In this document: positions 32,441 to 42,886 of the stretch, one piece after another
How the letters are laid out: every line of letters begins with the position of its first letter
How positions within the stretch are numbered: position 1 is the stretch's first letter
From: Arenimonas metalli CF5-1
Lineage (GTDB): Bacteria > Pseudomonadota > Gammaproteobacteria > Xanthomonadales > Xanthomonadaceae
Assembly: GCF_000747155.1 (NCBI RefSeq)
Contig: NZ_AVCK01000012.1
Span: forward strand, 124,001 to 188,000
Direction of reading: 5' to 3'
Length of the DNA stretch: 64,000 nucleotides
The notes under the pieces: model-generated
Told to the model about the DNA's origin: nothing
The model's database searches: none
What the model saw: only the letters and a program-made list of their open reading frames with translations
Position numbers and translations under genes: made by a program

Positions 32441-34161
32441 CGCCGGCGCCGATCCGGATCCTGCGCCGGGCGATCCCCGACCACGGCCCCTGGCCGGACG
32501 CGGTCGCGCCGGCGCTGCAGCGCGTGTACGCCGCGCGCGGCGTGCGCACGCCGGAGGAGGGGGAGCTCAAGCTGGCGCGGCTGCTGCCGCCCGACGCGCT
32601 GGGGCAGGTGGATCGCGCCGCGGCGCTGCTGGCGGAAGTGATCGCCGGGAATGGCCACATCGTCGTGGTCGGCGACTTCGACTGCGACGGCGCCACCGGC
32701 ACCGCGGTCGCCGTGCGCGGCCTGCGCCTGCTCGGCGCCACCCGGGTGAGCTACCAGGTGCCGCATCGCGTGACCCACGGCTATGGCTTGTCGCCGGCGC
32801 TGGTCGAAGACCTCGCCGCGGTCGCGCCGGACCTGGTGCTCACGGTCGACAGCGGCATCGCCTGCCACGCCGGCATCGCCGCGGCCAAGGCGCGCGGCTG
32901 GCAGGTGCTGGTCACCGACCACCACCTGCCCGGCGACGCGCTGCCGCCGGCCGACGTGATCGTGAATCCCAACCTCGCCGGCGACGCGTTCCCGAGCAAG
33001 GCGCTGGCCGGCGTCGGCGTGGTGTTCTACCTGTTGCTGGCGCTGCGCCGCCATCTGCGTGCGGGCGGCGCATTCGAAGGGCAGGGCCCGGACCTGTCCT
33101 GCCTGCTCGACCTGGTCGCGGTCGGCACCGTCGCCGACCTCGTGCCGCTGGACTACAACAACCGGCTGCTGGTGTCGGCCGGGCTCAAGCGCCTGCGCAA
33201 CGGCCAGTGCCAGCCCGGCCTGCGCGCGCTGGCGGAACTGGCCGGGCGCGACCTGGCCCAGCTCACCGCCGGTGATATCGGATTCGGCCTCGCGCCGCGG
33301 CTCAACGCCGCGGGCCGGCTCGAGGACATGGCGCTGGGCATCGAATGCCTGCTCTGCGACGACACGGCCCGTGCCCACGAACTGGCCAGCGTGCTCGACC
33401 GCATCAACGGCGAGCGCAAGGAGTTGCAGCAGCAGATGGTGGACGAGGCCGAGGCGCTGGTCGCGACCGTGCCGCTCGATGCCGGTGCGCTGCCGGCGGC
33501 GCTGTGCCTGTTCGATCCGGCCTGGCATCCCGGCGTGGTCGGCCTGGTGGCCTCGCGGCTCAAGGACCGCATGCATCGCCCGGTGTTCGCGTTCGCGCCG
33601 GCCGAACCGGGCAGCGAGGAGCTTAAGGGCTCGGCGCGCTCGATCCCCGGACTGCACATCCGCGACGCGCTGGCCGCGGTGGACGCGCGCCATCCCGGCC
33701 TGGTCGGCCGCTTCGGCGGGCACGCGATGGCGGCCGGCCTGAGCCTGCCGGCCGCGCATTTCGAACGCTTCCGCGACGCGCTGCAGCGCGAGGTCGCGGC
33801 GATGCTGACGCCGGAACAGCTCCAGTCCGAGCTGCACAGCGACGGCGAGCTGGGCGTGGACGAATTGGGCCGGCCGCTGGCCGAGCAGCTGCGGCTCGCC
33901 GGCCCGTGGGGGCAGGGCTTCCCGGAGCCGGTGTTCGACGGCGTGTTCAAGGTGCTGCAGGCGCGCCCGGTGGCCTCGCGCCATCTCAAGCTCAGCCTGC
34001 TGCCGGAGCAGGGCGGGGCACCGCTGTCGGCGATCCAGTTTGGCGGCTGGACCGGCGCGCCGATGCCGGCGCGGATCCACGCCGCCTACCAGCTCGACCT
34101 CGACGACTGGGGTGGCCGCCGCGGCATCCAACTGCTCGTGCGCCACTGGCTGCCGGCCTAG
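32437..34161 (+). CDS. recJ: Single-stranded-DNA-specific exonuclease RecJ
   Basis: The 574-residue 5'-3' exonuclease acts in recombination and mismatch repair. The DHH-family motifs are visible: DFDCDGATGT near residue 83, VDSGIACHAG, and VTDHHLPGDA, with DHHA1 features GRFGGHAMAAGL in the C-terminal half. GTG 32437 overlaps the rpfE stop by four bases and gives the normal length; the same frame is open upstream inside rpfE without coding character. Confidence 0.95.
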   Translation: MTPAPIRILRRAIPDHGPWPDAVAPALQRVYAARGVRTPEEGELKLARLLPPDALGQVDRAAALLAEVIAGNGHIVVVGDFDCDGATGTAVAVRGLRLLGATRVSYQVPHRVTHGYGLSPALVEDLAAVAPDLVLTVDSGIACHAGIAAAKARGWQVLVTDHHLPGDALPPADVIVNPNLAGDAFPSKALAGVGVVFYLLLALRRHLRAGGAFEGQGPDLSCLLDLVAVGTVADLVPLDYNNRLLVSAGLKRLRNGQCQPGLRALAELAGRDLAQLTAGDIGFGLAPRLNAAGRLEDMALGIECLLCDDTARAHELASVLDRINGERKELQQQMVDEAEALVATVPLDAGALPAALCLFDPAWHPGVVGLVASRLKDRMHRPVFAFAPAEPGSEELKGSARSIPGLHIRDALAAVDARHPGLVGRFGGHAMAAGLSLPAAHFERFRDALQREVAAMLTPEQLQSELHSDGELGVDELGRPLAEQLRLAGPWGQGFPEPVFDGVFKVLQARPVASRHLKLSLLPEQGGAPLSAIQFGGWTGAPMPARIHAAYQLDLDDWGGRRGIQLLVRHWLPA

Positions 34162-34231
34162 CCCGATCCCACTTGTCAGTATTCACGCGGACTGCCACGC
34201 TCTTTGCCCACCCCCCGCACCGGACGAACCC

Positions 34232-35611
34232 GTGATTCGAGCAACCCGCCTCACCTCTTTCCTGATCGCCGTCGGCATCGCGCTTTCGCTGGGCGGCTGC
34301 CAGCTTTCGGGCGGCAACGGCGAGCCCAAGCCGGCCTCGCTGGCGATCGGCAAGCCGGTCACCGGCGAGATCACCCTGGGCGACCGGGTGAACTATGGCG
34401 ACGGCACCCGCACCGCGCTGTTCGCGTTCGAGATGGAGGCCGGCGAGGCCGTGGTGATCGAGGCCGCCGCCGCGTTCTGCGGCCGCCTGTCGCTGTACGC
34501 GATCGATTCGGAAGGCCGCCCGGTGCTGCAGTCCGCCGGCGACGGCAACTGCACCGAGCAGGACGGCCGCCAGGTGCAGTCCCGTTCGCGCGTCAGCCCC
34601 GAGGACGGGCGCTACCTGCTGGCGCTCAGCGGCCGTGAGCCCGGCCACTTCGGCCCCTACCGCGTGTCGCTGTCGGCGCTGGCGCTGGACGAAGACCGCG
34701 GGCTGGTGGCCGGCGACGAGGTCACCGGCCTGCTCGGCGGGGAGAAGTCGCTGGCGCTGAAGATCACCGAGGCCGGGCGCTACCAGATCGACCTGCGCTC
34801 GAGCGAGTTCGACGCCACCCTGGGCCTCGAGGGCCCGGACGTTTCGCGCGAGAGCGACGACGACGGCGAGGGCACCGATGCCCGCATCACCACCTACCTG
34901 GCCGCCGGCGACTACCAGCTGGCGCTGGGCCACCTCGGCGGCAGCGGCGGCCTGTACCGGCTGTCGGTGCGCAAGCGCGACGGCGTGCCGCCGGGCGACC
35001 TGCAGTCGGGCGGCGAGCTGCCGGTCGGCCGTGAGGTCACCGGCATGCTGCAGGGCGAGCCGGCCCGCTACCAGCTGGCGCTGGCCGAGCGCTCGCGCGT
35101 GGTGCTGTCGCTGGGCAGCGATGACTTCGACACCCGCCTCGACCTCGAGGGCGAGGGCGTGCAGCTGAGCGACGACGACGGCGGCAACGACACCGACTCG
35201 CGCCTGGTGACGGTGCTCGAGGCCGGCAATTACACGGTGAGCGCGGTCGACCTGGGCGACGACAACACCGGCGTGTTCAAGCTGCAGGCGCGGGCCGAAC
35301 CCGCCGCCGGCGAGTCCCTGGCGCTGTCGCCCGGCTCGACCCAGCAGGGCACGCTGGTGGAGGGCGAGCAGCGCCGCTATCGCCTGTCGGTGCCCGGTAC
35401 GGCCAACTACGTGCTGACGATGGAGTCGGACGGCCTCGACAGCCTGCTCAAGATCCAGCGCAACGGCGAGGAGCTGGCCAGCGACGACGACAGCGGCGGC
35501 GGCTCGAACGCGCGCCTGGAGCTGGAGCTCGAGGCCGGCGAGTACGAGGTCGTCGCGGCCGCCTTCGGCGGCGGCAGCGGCAGCTTCCGCCTCCGGGCCG
35601 AGGTCCGCTGA
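34232..35611 (+). CDS. Lipoprotein with repeated PPC-like beta-sandwich domains
   Basis: The protein has about 459 residues from GTG 34232, which gives a lipoprotein signal ([13 protein letters not shown], Cys23). The rest consists of four similar units of about 100 residues, at roughly 35-135, 140-240, 245-345 and 350-459. Each has a start like GEVTG, a core such as YQLALAER or YRLSVPG, an acidic turn ([25 protein letters not shown]) and an end such as [14 protein letters not shown]. This pattern matches pre-peptidase C-terminal (PPC) domains, usually found in secreted hydrolases; here no enzymatic domain is attached. The acidic turns could bind calcium. Function unknown. Confidence 0.78.
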   Translation: MIRATRLTSFLIAVGIALSLGGCQLSGGNGEPKPASLAIGKPVTGEITLGDRVNYGDGTRTALFAFEMEAGEAVVIEAAAAFCGRLSLYAIDSEGRPVLQSAGDGNCTEQDGRQVQSRSRVSPEDGRYLLALSGREPGHFGPYRVSLSALALDEDRGLVAGDEVTGLLGGEKSLALKITEAGRYQIDLRSSEFDATLGLEGPDVSRESDDDGEGTDARITTYLAAGDYQLALGHLGGSGGLYRLSVRKRDGVPPGDLQSGGELPVGREVTGMLQGEPARYQLALAERSRVVLSLGSDDFDTRLDLEGEGVQLSDDDGGNDTDSRLVTVLEAGNYTVSAVDLGDDNTGVFKLQARAEPAAGESLALSPGSTQQGTLVEGEQRRYRLSVPGTANYVLTMESDGLDSLLKIQRNGEELASDDDSGGGSNARLELELEAGEYEVVAAAFGGGSGSFRLRAEVR

Positions 35612-35631
35612 GGCCGGCGCCGCCAACCCCC

Positions 35632-35655
35632 GTGGGAGGGACTGGAGTCCCTTCC
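35632..35655. repeat. Short palindromic element upstream of prfB
   Basis: GTGGGAGGGACTGGAGTCCC has a 6-bp stem (GGGACT/AGTCCC at 35638-35651). It resembles a diverged single arm of the GTAGGAGGG-type repeats at 36841, 45140 and 53556. Confidence 0.45.
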
Positions 35656-35708
35656 AAGGGGTTCGCTGCGGTATCATTGCCGGCCGATCCAAGCCACTGC
35701 GGAACACC

Positions 35709-36831
35709 ATGGAACTCAATCCCATCCGCCAGCGAATCGCCGACCTCAAGGGCCGGCTGGATTCGCTCAGGGGGTATCTTTGACTTCGACCAGAAGGTCG
35801 AACGTCTCGAGGAAGTAAACCGGGAGCTGGAAAGCCCCGACGTCTGGAACGACGCCGAGCGCGCGCAGGCCCTGGGCCGCGAACGCGCCGCGCTCGAGAA
35901 GGTGGTGCACGGCATCCGCACCCTCACCGACAACCTGGTGGGCGGCGCCGAGCTGGTGGACCTGGCCGAGATGGAGGACGACGCCGACACGGTCGCGTCC
36001 GTGGTCGAGGACGTCGAGAAGACCGCGAAGGAAGTCGAGCAGCTCGAATTCCGGCGCATGTTCTCCGGCAAGATGGATGCCTGCAGCGCCTTCGTCGACA
36101 TCCAGGCCGGCGCCGGCGGCACCGAGGCCCAGGACTGGGCCGAGATCCTGCTGCGCATGTACCTGCGCTGGTGCGAAGCCCGCGGCTGGAAGACCGAGCT
36201 GATGGAAGTCAGCGGCGGCGACGTCGCCGGCATCAAGTCGGCCACCTTCAAGGTCGAGGGCGAGTACGCCTACGGCTGGCTCAAGCTCGAGACCGGCGTG
36301 CACCGCCTGGTGCGCAAGTCGCCGTTCGATTCCGACAACCGCCGCCACACCAGCTTCACCTCGGTGTTCGTGTCGCCGGTGGTCGATGACTCGATTGACA
36401 TCACCATCAACCCGGCCGACCTCAAGACCGACGTCTACCGCTCGTCCGGCGCCGGCGGCCAGCACGTGAACAAGACCGAATCGGCGGTGCGCATCACCCA
36501 CGTGCCCACCGGCATCGTGGTGGCCTGCCAGAACGGCCGCAGCCAGCACCAGAACCGCGACATGGCGATGCAGATGCTGGCCGCCAAGCTCTACGAGCTC
36601 GAGATCCAGAAGCGCAACGCCGAGCGCGACGCGGTCGAGGCCACCAAGTCCGACATCGGCTGGGGCAGCCAGATCCGCAACTACGTGCTCGACCAGAGCC
36701 GCATCAAGGACCTGCGCACGGGCATCGAGCGAAGCGACACCCAGAAGGTGCTCGACGGCGACCTCGACGAATTCATCGAGGCCAGCCTGAAGGCCGGCCT
36801 GGCCGTCGGCGCCAAACGCTCCGACGCCTGA
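35709..36831 (+). CDS. prfB: Peptide chain release factor 2 with programmed +1 frameshift
   Basis: RF2 recognises UGA and UAA. The gene starts at ATG 35709 and reads 24 codons ([10 protein letters not shown] to SLRGYL) to an in-frame TGA at 35781-35783. It must slip +1 at CTT to continue as [10 protein letters not shown] from 35782, giving about 373 residues. The recoding signals are intact: AGGGGG at 35769-35774, three bases, then CTT TGA C. The main part has the SPF-type anticodon motif ([14 protein letters not shown]) and GGQ in [13 protein letters not shown]. The frameshift autoregulates RF2 and is not a mutation. A long hairpin repeat separates it from lysS. Confidence 0.97.
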
Positions 36832-36840
36832 CGCTCCCTT

Positions 36841-36903
36841 GTAGGAGGGCCTTCAGGCCCGAAGCTTTTCGGCGAAGAGCTTCGGGCCTGAAGGCCCTCC
36901 TAC
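36841..36903. repeat. Long hairpin repeat, GTAGGAGGGCC family (copy 1)
   Basis: Two arms of about 27 bp, GTAGGAGGGCCTTCAGGCCC plus GAAGCTT and its complement, flank a short loop containing CGGCGAA. It lies ten bases after the prfB stop, before lysS. Near-identical copies are at 45140-45203 and 53556-53620. Confidence 0.9.
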
Positions 36904-36939
36904 GGAAAACCCCATCCACGCAGCCAGATGACTCCCGCC

Positions 36940-38445
<1,506 letters not shown>

Positions 38446-38472
38446 TCCGGGTCCTGCTGCACTGGACAAAGA

Positions 38473-38498
38473 AGCCCCGCTAACACCTTGCCGGGGCT
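38473..38498 (+). terminator. Hairpin after lysS
   Basis: AGCCCCG (38473-38479) pairs with CGGGGCT (38492-38498) over a 12-base loop, 28 bases after the lysS stop. There is no strong T run. A weak promoter candidate for rpfG, TTGCCG (38488-38493) with TAAGCT (38512-38517), overlaps its right arm. Confidence 0.5.
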
Positions 38499-38574
38499 GA
38501 AATACCGGGAGTAAGCTGGAGTCGAGCCGCGGGTCCCCGCGGCAATCACGGTGTGCGCACCCGGGAGCTCCAAA

Positions 38575-39624
38575 GTGAATGTACTGATCGTCGACGACCA
38601 GCCGTCCCAGCGGACCATGTTCCGCCACCTGCTGGAGGACATCAGTCCCGAGGTGAAGGTCACCGACTTCGGCGACCCGGTCGAAGCCCTGCTGTGGTCG
38701 CAGCGCAGCTCGCCCGACCTGCTGCTGCTCGACTACCGCATGCCCAAGCTCGACGGGCTGGAGTTCGCCCGCCGCTTCCGCCGCCCGCTCTCGCACCGCG
38801 ACGTGCCGATCATCCTGATCACCGTGGTCGGCGACGAGCCGATCCGCAACGCCGCGCTCGAGGCCGGCGTGATCGATTTCCTGGTCAAGCCGGTGCGCCC
38901 GCGCGAACTGCGCTCGCGCTGCCGCAACCTGCTGGCCCTGCGCCAGCAGCAGCAGAACCTCAAGTCGCGCGCGCACGAGCTCGAGCGCCAGCTGCTGGCG
39001 CGCATGCACGAGCTCGATGAGCGCGAGCGCGAAGTCCTGCACCGCCTTGCCAAGGCCACCGCCTTCCGCGACGGCAGCTCGGGCAACCACTTCGAGCGGA
39101 TGGCGCGAATCTCGGCGCTGATCGCCGAGGCCATGGGCCTGCCTGAGGAAGAGGTCAAGATGATCGAGCTGGCGGCGCCGCTGCACGACATCGGCAAGCT
39201 GGGCGTGTCCGACGCCATCCTCCTCAAGCCCGGCAAGCTCGACGCCGCCGAATACGCGCAGGCCAAGCAGCACCCGCGCCTGGGCTACGAGATCCTCAGC
39301 GATTCCAGCAGCCGCTTCGTGCAGGTCGGCGCGGCCATCGCCCAGCACCACCACGAGCGCTGGGACGGCGCCGGCTATCCCGACGGCCTGCAGGGCGAAG
39401 CCATCCCGCTGCCGGCGCGCATCGTCGCGGTGGTGGACGTGTTCGATGCCCTGACCACGCCGCGTCCCTACAAGGAGCCCTGGACCCTGGCCGCCGCCTT
39501 CGACTACGTGAAGTCGCAGTCCGGCCTGCAGTTCGACCCGGCGGTGGTGGATGCGGTGCTGGCGCGCCGCGACCGCATCGAGGAAATCCACCGCTACTTC
39601 GCGCCGGCCCAGGCCGCCGCCTGA
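38575..39624 (+). CDS. rpfG: Response regulator RpfG with HD-GYP c-di-GMP phosphodiesterase
   Basis: The 349-residue cytoplasmic regulator has a receiver domain (residues 1-120, phospho-acceptor D53 in LLLDYRMPKLDG, Lys105 in FLVKPVRP), a linker helix, and an HD-GYP domain with the metal-binding pair H204-D205 in APLHDIGKLG and G267-Y268-P269 in ERWDGAGYPD. In Xanthomonas, RpfG is phosphorylated by RpfC on DSF sensing and degrades c-di-GMP. GTG 38575 is preferred over GTG 38551 because GGGAG lies seven bases before it and the receiver begins at once (VNVLIVDDQ). rpfC starts 40 bases downstream with no rpfH between them. Confidence 0.95.
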   Translation: MNVLIVDDQPSQRTMFRHLLEDISPEVKVTDFGDPVEALLWSQRSSPDLLLLDYRMPKLDGLEFARRFRRPLSHRDVPIILITVVGDEPIRNAALEAGVIDFLVKPVRPRELRSRCRNLLALRQQQQNLKSRAHELERQLLARMHELDEREREVLHRLAKATAFRDGSSGNHFERMARISALIAEAMGLPEEEVKMIELAAPLHDIGKLGVSDAILLKPGKLDAAEYAQAKQHPRLGYEILSDSSSRFVQVGAAIAQHHHERWDGAGYPDGLQGEAIPLPARIVAVVDVFDALTTPRPYKEPWTLAAAFDYVKSQSGLQFDPAVVDAVLARRDRIEEIHRYFAPAQAAA

Positions 39625-39664
39625 GCCAGCGCGCGGCCCGTCCGGCCAGCCGCCCCATGACGCG

Positions 39665-41794
39665 ATGATCCGCGCTTTCGCCAACCGCCCCGACAGCGAG
39701 CACGCGCAGGCGCTGGTGCGGCTGGTCATCGCGGCGATGCTGCTGCTCTACCTCGCGGGCGTCGCCAGCAGCGCCGGCGCCGGGGACGAGGTGCGGCTCA
39801 GCTTGCTGATCCTGCTGGCCGAGACCGTGCTGGGCCTCGGCCTGGTGATCGCCATCATGGTGTCGCCCGGGGTGTCGCACCCGCGGCGCGTGATCGGCAT
39901 GCTGGCCGACTACGGCACGCTCGCGGCGATGATGATCATCAAGGGCGAGGTGCTGGCGCCGCTGTACGTGATCATCATGTGGGTCACGGTGGGCAACGGC
40001 CTGCGCTACGGCACCCACTACCTGTTCGCGGCGATGGGGCTGGCGACGCTCACCTTCCTGAGCATCATCCAGTTCACCCCGTACTGGCAGCAGAATCCCT
40101 ACCTCGCCTGGGGCCTGCTGGTCGGCCTGGTCGCCATTCCCGGCTACCTGATCAGCCTGCTGCGCGACCTGCGCCGGGTCGGCGAGGAAGCGCGTCGCGC
40201 CAACGCCGCCAAGAGCCGCTTCCTGGCCAACATGAGCCACGAGTTCCGGTCGCCGCTCAACGGCATCATCGGCATGGCCGAGCTGCTTTCCAGCACGCGG
40301 CTCGCGCCCGAGCAACGCGAGTGCGCCGATGTCATCCACACCTCGGCGCAGTCGCTGCTGCTGCTGGTGGAGGACGTGCTCGACATCTCGGCCATCGAGG
40401 CCGGCAAGCTCAAGCGCCAGGACAGCGAGTTCGCCCCGCGCGAGATGGCGCGCCGGATCCGCACCATGCTGCAGCCGATGGCGGCGGGCAAGAACCTGCA
40501 GTTCAACATCGACCTGCCCGACGCGGTGCCGGCCCGTCTGCACGGCGACGTCGGCCACCTGAGCCAGATCCTGCTCAACCTGGTGCACAACGCCATCAAG
40601 TTCACCGAAGCCGGCAGCGTGCAGCTGGAAGTGCAAGTGCGCGAGCGCAAGGGCGAAACGGTGGGCCTGCGCTTCTCCGTGCGCGACACCGGCATCGGCA
40701 TCCCGGACGAGGCCAAGGCGCGCATCTTCACCGCGTTCGAGCAGGTGGACGGCGGGCCGACCCGGCGCTTCGGCGGCACCGGCCTGGGCACCACCATCGC
40801 CAAGACGCTGACCGAACTGCTGGGCGGCACCATCGCGGTCGAGGACAACCCGGGCGGCGGCAGCCACTTCTGGCTCGACCTCGAGTTCCGCGTCGCGGAG
40901 GCGGCGGAGGTGGCGGTGCCTGCGACCGGCGGCGGAAAGATCATCGCCTTCGACGATCCCTTCGTGCGCCACCGCGCCCGCGTGCGCCCGCTGCGCATCC
41001 TGGTCGCCGACGACCAGCCGGCCAACCGGCTCGTGCTGCAGCGCCTGCTCGAGCGCGCCGGCCATTCCACCGTGTTCGCCGAGAACGGCGAGCAGGCGCT
41101 GGAGCGGCTGGAGGAGGAGACCATCGACGCCGCCATCGTCGACCTGCACATGCCGGTGATGGACGGCCTGGAGATGATCAAGCAGGCGCGGGTGATGCAG
41201 GCCGGCGGCCCGCGCACGCCGATCCTGGTGCTCAGCGCCGACGCCACGGTGGACGCCGTGCGCGACGCCGAAGCGGCCGGCGCCTATTCCTTCCTCACCA
41301 AGCCCGTGGTGGCTTCGCGCCTGCTCGAGACGCTGGCCGATATCGCCGGCGGCGGCCAGGAAGAGTCGGCCGCGGTCGTCCGCAAGGACCGGCTGGTGCC
41401 CACGCTGCGCACCGACGTGCTCGAGGAACTCGCAGGCATGGGCCTGGGCAAGGATTTCCTCGACGACTTCGTGGACCAGTGCCTGCGCGACGCCAGCCGC
41501 TGCCTGGCCGAAGCCGAACGCGGCGCGGCGACGTCGAAGTGGGAGGCGGTGCGCGAGGCGGCGCATGCGCTCAAGGGCGTGTCCGAGAACATCGGGGCCC
41601 AGGCGCTGGTGGAGCGCAGCACCGAGATCATGCGCGCCAGCGATGCCGTGCTGGCCAAGGAATGGCGGCGTTACCTGGGGATGCTGGGTTCGATGCTGGA
41701 AGCCACGGCGGAGCAGGTCCGGCGCGAGCTGGTGCGCATCGCCGCCCAGCCGCAAGGGGAAGCGTCCCGGCCACCGGACCACGAGTCCGGCTGA
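39665..41794 (+). CDS. rpfC: DSF sensor hybrid histidine kinase RpfC
   Basis: The 709-residue inner-membrane sensor has five or six hydrophobic segments (about residues 15-168) preceded by [15 protein letters not shown], very like Xanthomonas RpfC. The kinase has His192 ([10 protein letters not shown]), an N box with N309, and DTGIGIP and GGTGLGT motifs. A receiver with D493 ([11 protein letters not shown]) is followed by an HPt domain with His634 (AAHALKGV). The stretch [19 protein letters not shown] before the receiver is also an RpfC hallmark. The start is ATG 39665; an overlapping ATG at 39658 stops at once. RpfC senses DSF, phosphorylates RpfG and, in Xanthomonas, holds RpfF inactive. 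Confidence 0.95.
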   Translation: MIRAFANRPDSEHAQALVRLVIAAMLLLYLAGVASSAGAGDEVRLSLLILLAETVLGLGLVIAIMVSPGVSHPRRVIGMLADYGTLAAMMIIKGEVLAPLYVIIMWVTVGNGLRYGTHYLFAAMGLATLTFLSIIQFTPYWQQNPYLAWGLLVGLVAIPGYLISLLRDLRRVGEEARRANAAKSRFLANMSHEFRSPLNGIIGMAELLSSTRLAPEQRECADVIHTSAQSLLLLVEDVLDISAIEAGKLKRQDSEFAPREMARRIRTMLQPMAAGKNLQFNIDLPDAVPARLHGDVGHLSQILLNLVHNAIKFTEAGSVQLEVQVRERKGETVGLRFSVRDTGIGIPDEAKARIFTAFEQVDGGPTRRFGGTGLGTTIAKTLTELLGGTIAVEDNPGGGSHFWLDLEFRVAEAAEVAVPATGGGKIIAFDDPFVRHRARVRPLRILVADDQPANRLVLQRLLERAGHSTVFAENGEQALERLEEETIDAAIVDLHMPVMDGLEMIKQARVMQAGGPRTPILVLSADATVDAVRDAEAAGAYSFLTKPVVASRLLETLADIAGGGQEESAAVVRKDRLVPTLRTDVLEELAGMGLGKDFLDDFVDQCLRDASRCLAEAERGAATSKWEAVREAAHALKGVSENIGAQALVERSTEIMRASDAVLAKEWRRYLGMLGSMLEATAEQVRRELVRIAAQPQGEASRPPDHESG

Positions 41795-41808
41795 CGCGGG
41801 CCAGGCGA

Positions 41809-41834
41809 TGGCCGCCGCCCTTGCACGGCGGCCA
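41809..41834. terminator. Bidirectional hairpin between rpfC and rpfF
   Basis: TGGCCGCC (41809-41816) pairs with GGCGGCCA (41827-41834) over a 10-base loop. It lies in the 55-base gap between the convergent rpfC and rpfF stops. Confidence 0.6.
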
Positions 41835-41849
41835 CCGCGATCCCGGGGA

Positions 41850-42746
41850 TCAGACCACCTGGCGCAGGTCGGGGGCCTCGCCGACGCGACGCTTCTGGGC
41901 GCGCACGAGGCGCTCCATGTTCTGCAGGCCGCGCTCGCTCAGGCGCATGGCGGCATCGACCCAGGTGGCGGTCACGCTCATCAGTTCGTCCAGGCTGACC
42001 GGGTTGCAGGTGGCGCGCACGGTGTTGAGCGAGCGCAGCGCATTGCCCATCCGGCGCCGGCGCCGCACCAGCTCGCGCGCGGCCTGCAGGCCTTCGCCGC
42101 GCGGCACCAGCATGTCGACCACGCCCATGCGGTAGAGCTCTTCGCTCGAGTAGATGTTGCCGTCGAGCATCATGCGTTCCGCCTGCGCCGGGGTGACGCG
42201 GCGCGAGAGGAAGGTGTAGGCGCCCATGCCGGGGAAGAGGTCGAACAGGACTTCCGGGAAGCCCATGCCGGTGCCTTCCTCGGCGATGATGGTGTGGCAG
42301 CACAGGGCCGCCTCGAAGCCGCCGCCGAGGGCGTCGCCCTGGACCACCGCGACGCTGTGCACGCGGTCGTCGGCCAGGCGCGCGAAATGGAAGGCCACCG
42401 AGACGCAGAGCTGGGCATAGGCCAGCAGGCGGGCGCGGTCGCCGGTGCGGATCAGGCGGCTGAACAGCTCGAGGTCGCCGCCGAGGTTGAACACGTCGGC
42501 CTTCGAGGCCAGGACCAGGTGCCGGATCTCGCCATTGCTCGCGGGTTCGTTCGCCATGCGCGCGGCGATCTGGCGCTGGCACTCGCGCAGTTCCACCAGC
42601 AGCGGCTCGGAGAAGCAGGGGCGGTAGCCCGGGCGCGGGTTCTGGTGCATGTAGCACCATTCGATGCCGGCCTCGGCTTCCGTCTTGTGCTCGATCAGGC
42701 TGAAGCTGGGGTCGCGGTTGATGCTCTCGACGATGGACATGGACAT
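41850..42746 (-). CDS. rpfF: DSF synthase RpfF (crotonase family)
   Basis: The 298-residue enoyl-CoA hydratase/thioesterase-like enzyme makes the cis-2-unsaturated fatty acid signal DSF from acyl-[27 protein letters not shown] and [15 protein letters not shown] match RpfF of Xanthomonas. The catalytic glutamates, E141 and E161 there, correspond to E145 and E165 here. Start 42746 has GGAG seven bases upstream; a second ATG (42740) would remove two residues. It is downstream of rpfB on the same strand, with a 140-base gap that may carry its own promoter, and convergent with rpfC. Confidence 0.95.
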   Translation of the reverse strand: MSMSIVESINRDPSFSLIEHKTEAEAGIEWCYMHQNPRPGYRPCFSEPLLVELRECQRQIAARMANEPASNGEIRHLVLASKADVFNLGGDLELFSRLIRTGDRARLLAYAQLCVSVAFHFARLADDRVHSVAVVQGDALGGGFEAALCCHTIIAEEGTGMGFPEVLFDLFPGMGAYTFLSRRVTPAQAERMMLDGNIYSSEELYRMGVVDMLVPRGEGLQAARELVRRRRRMGNALRSLNTVRATCNPVSLDELMSVTATWVDAAMRLSERGLQNMERLVRAQKRRVGEAPDLRQVV

Positions 42747-42886
42747 GGCGGCTCTCCGGGCAAGGGTAGGGGCGTCGCCCTACACGCTAACGTCCGGAAA
42801 CGCAAGGGCGGCCCGGCCATGCTACACCCGAACTTCAGCCGGCGTTGTGCCGCCCTAAGAGCTTTCTTACACCGGCCCGGCGGGGG

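Noticed and set aside
35781-35783. In-frame TGA early in prfB, as in a pseudogene
   Set aside because: It is the programmed RF2 frameshift site with its full recoding context, so the gene is intact.
38551-38574. GTG 38551 as the rpfG start
   Set aside because: It would add eight residues without a ribosome-binding site, while GTG 38575 has GGGAG at good spacing and begins the receiver domain.
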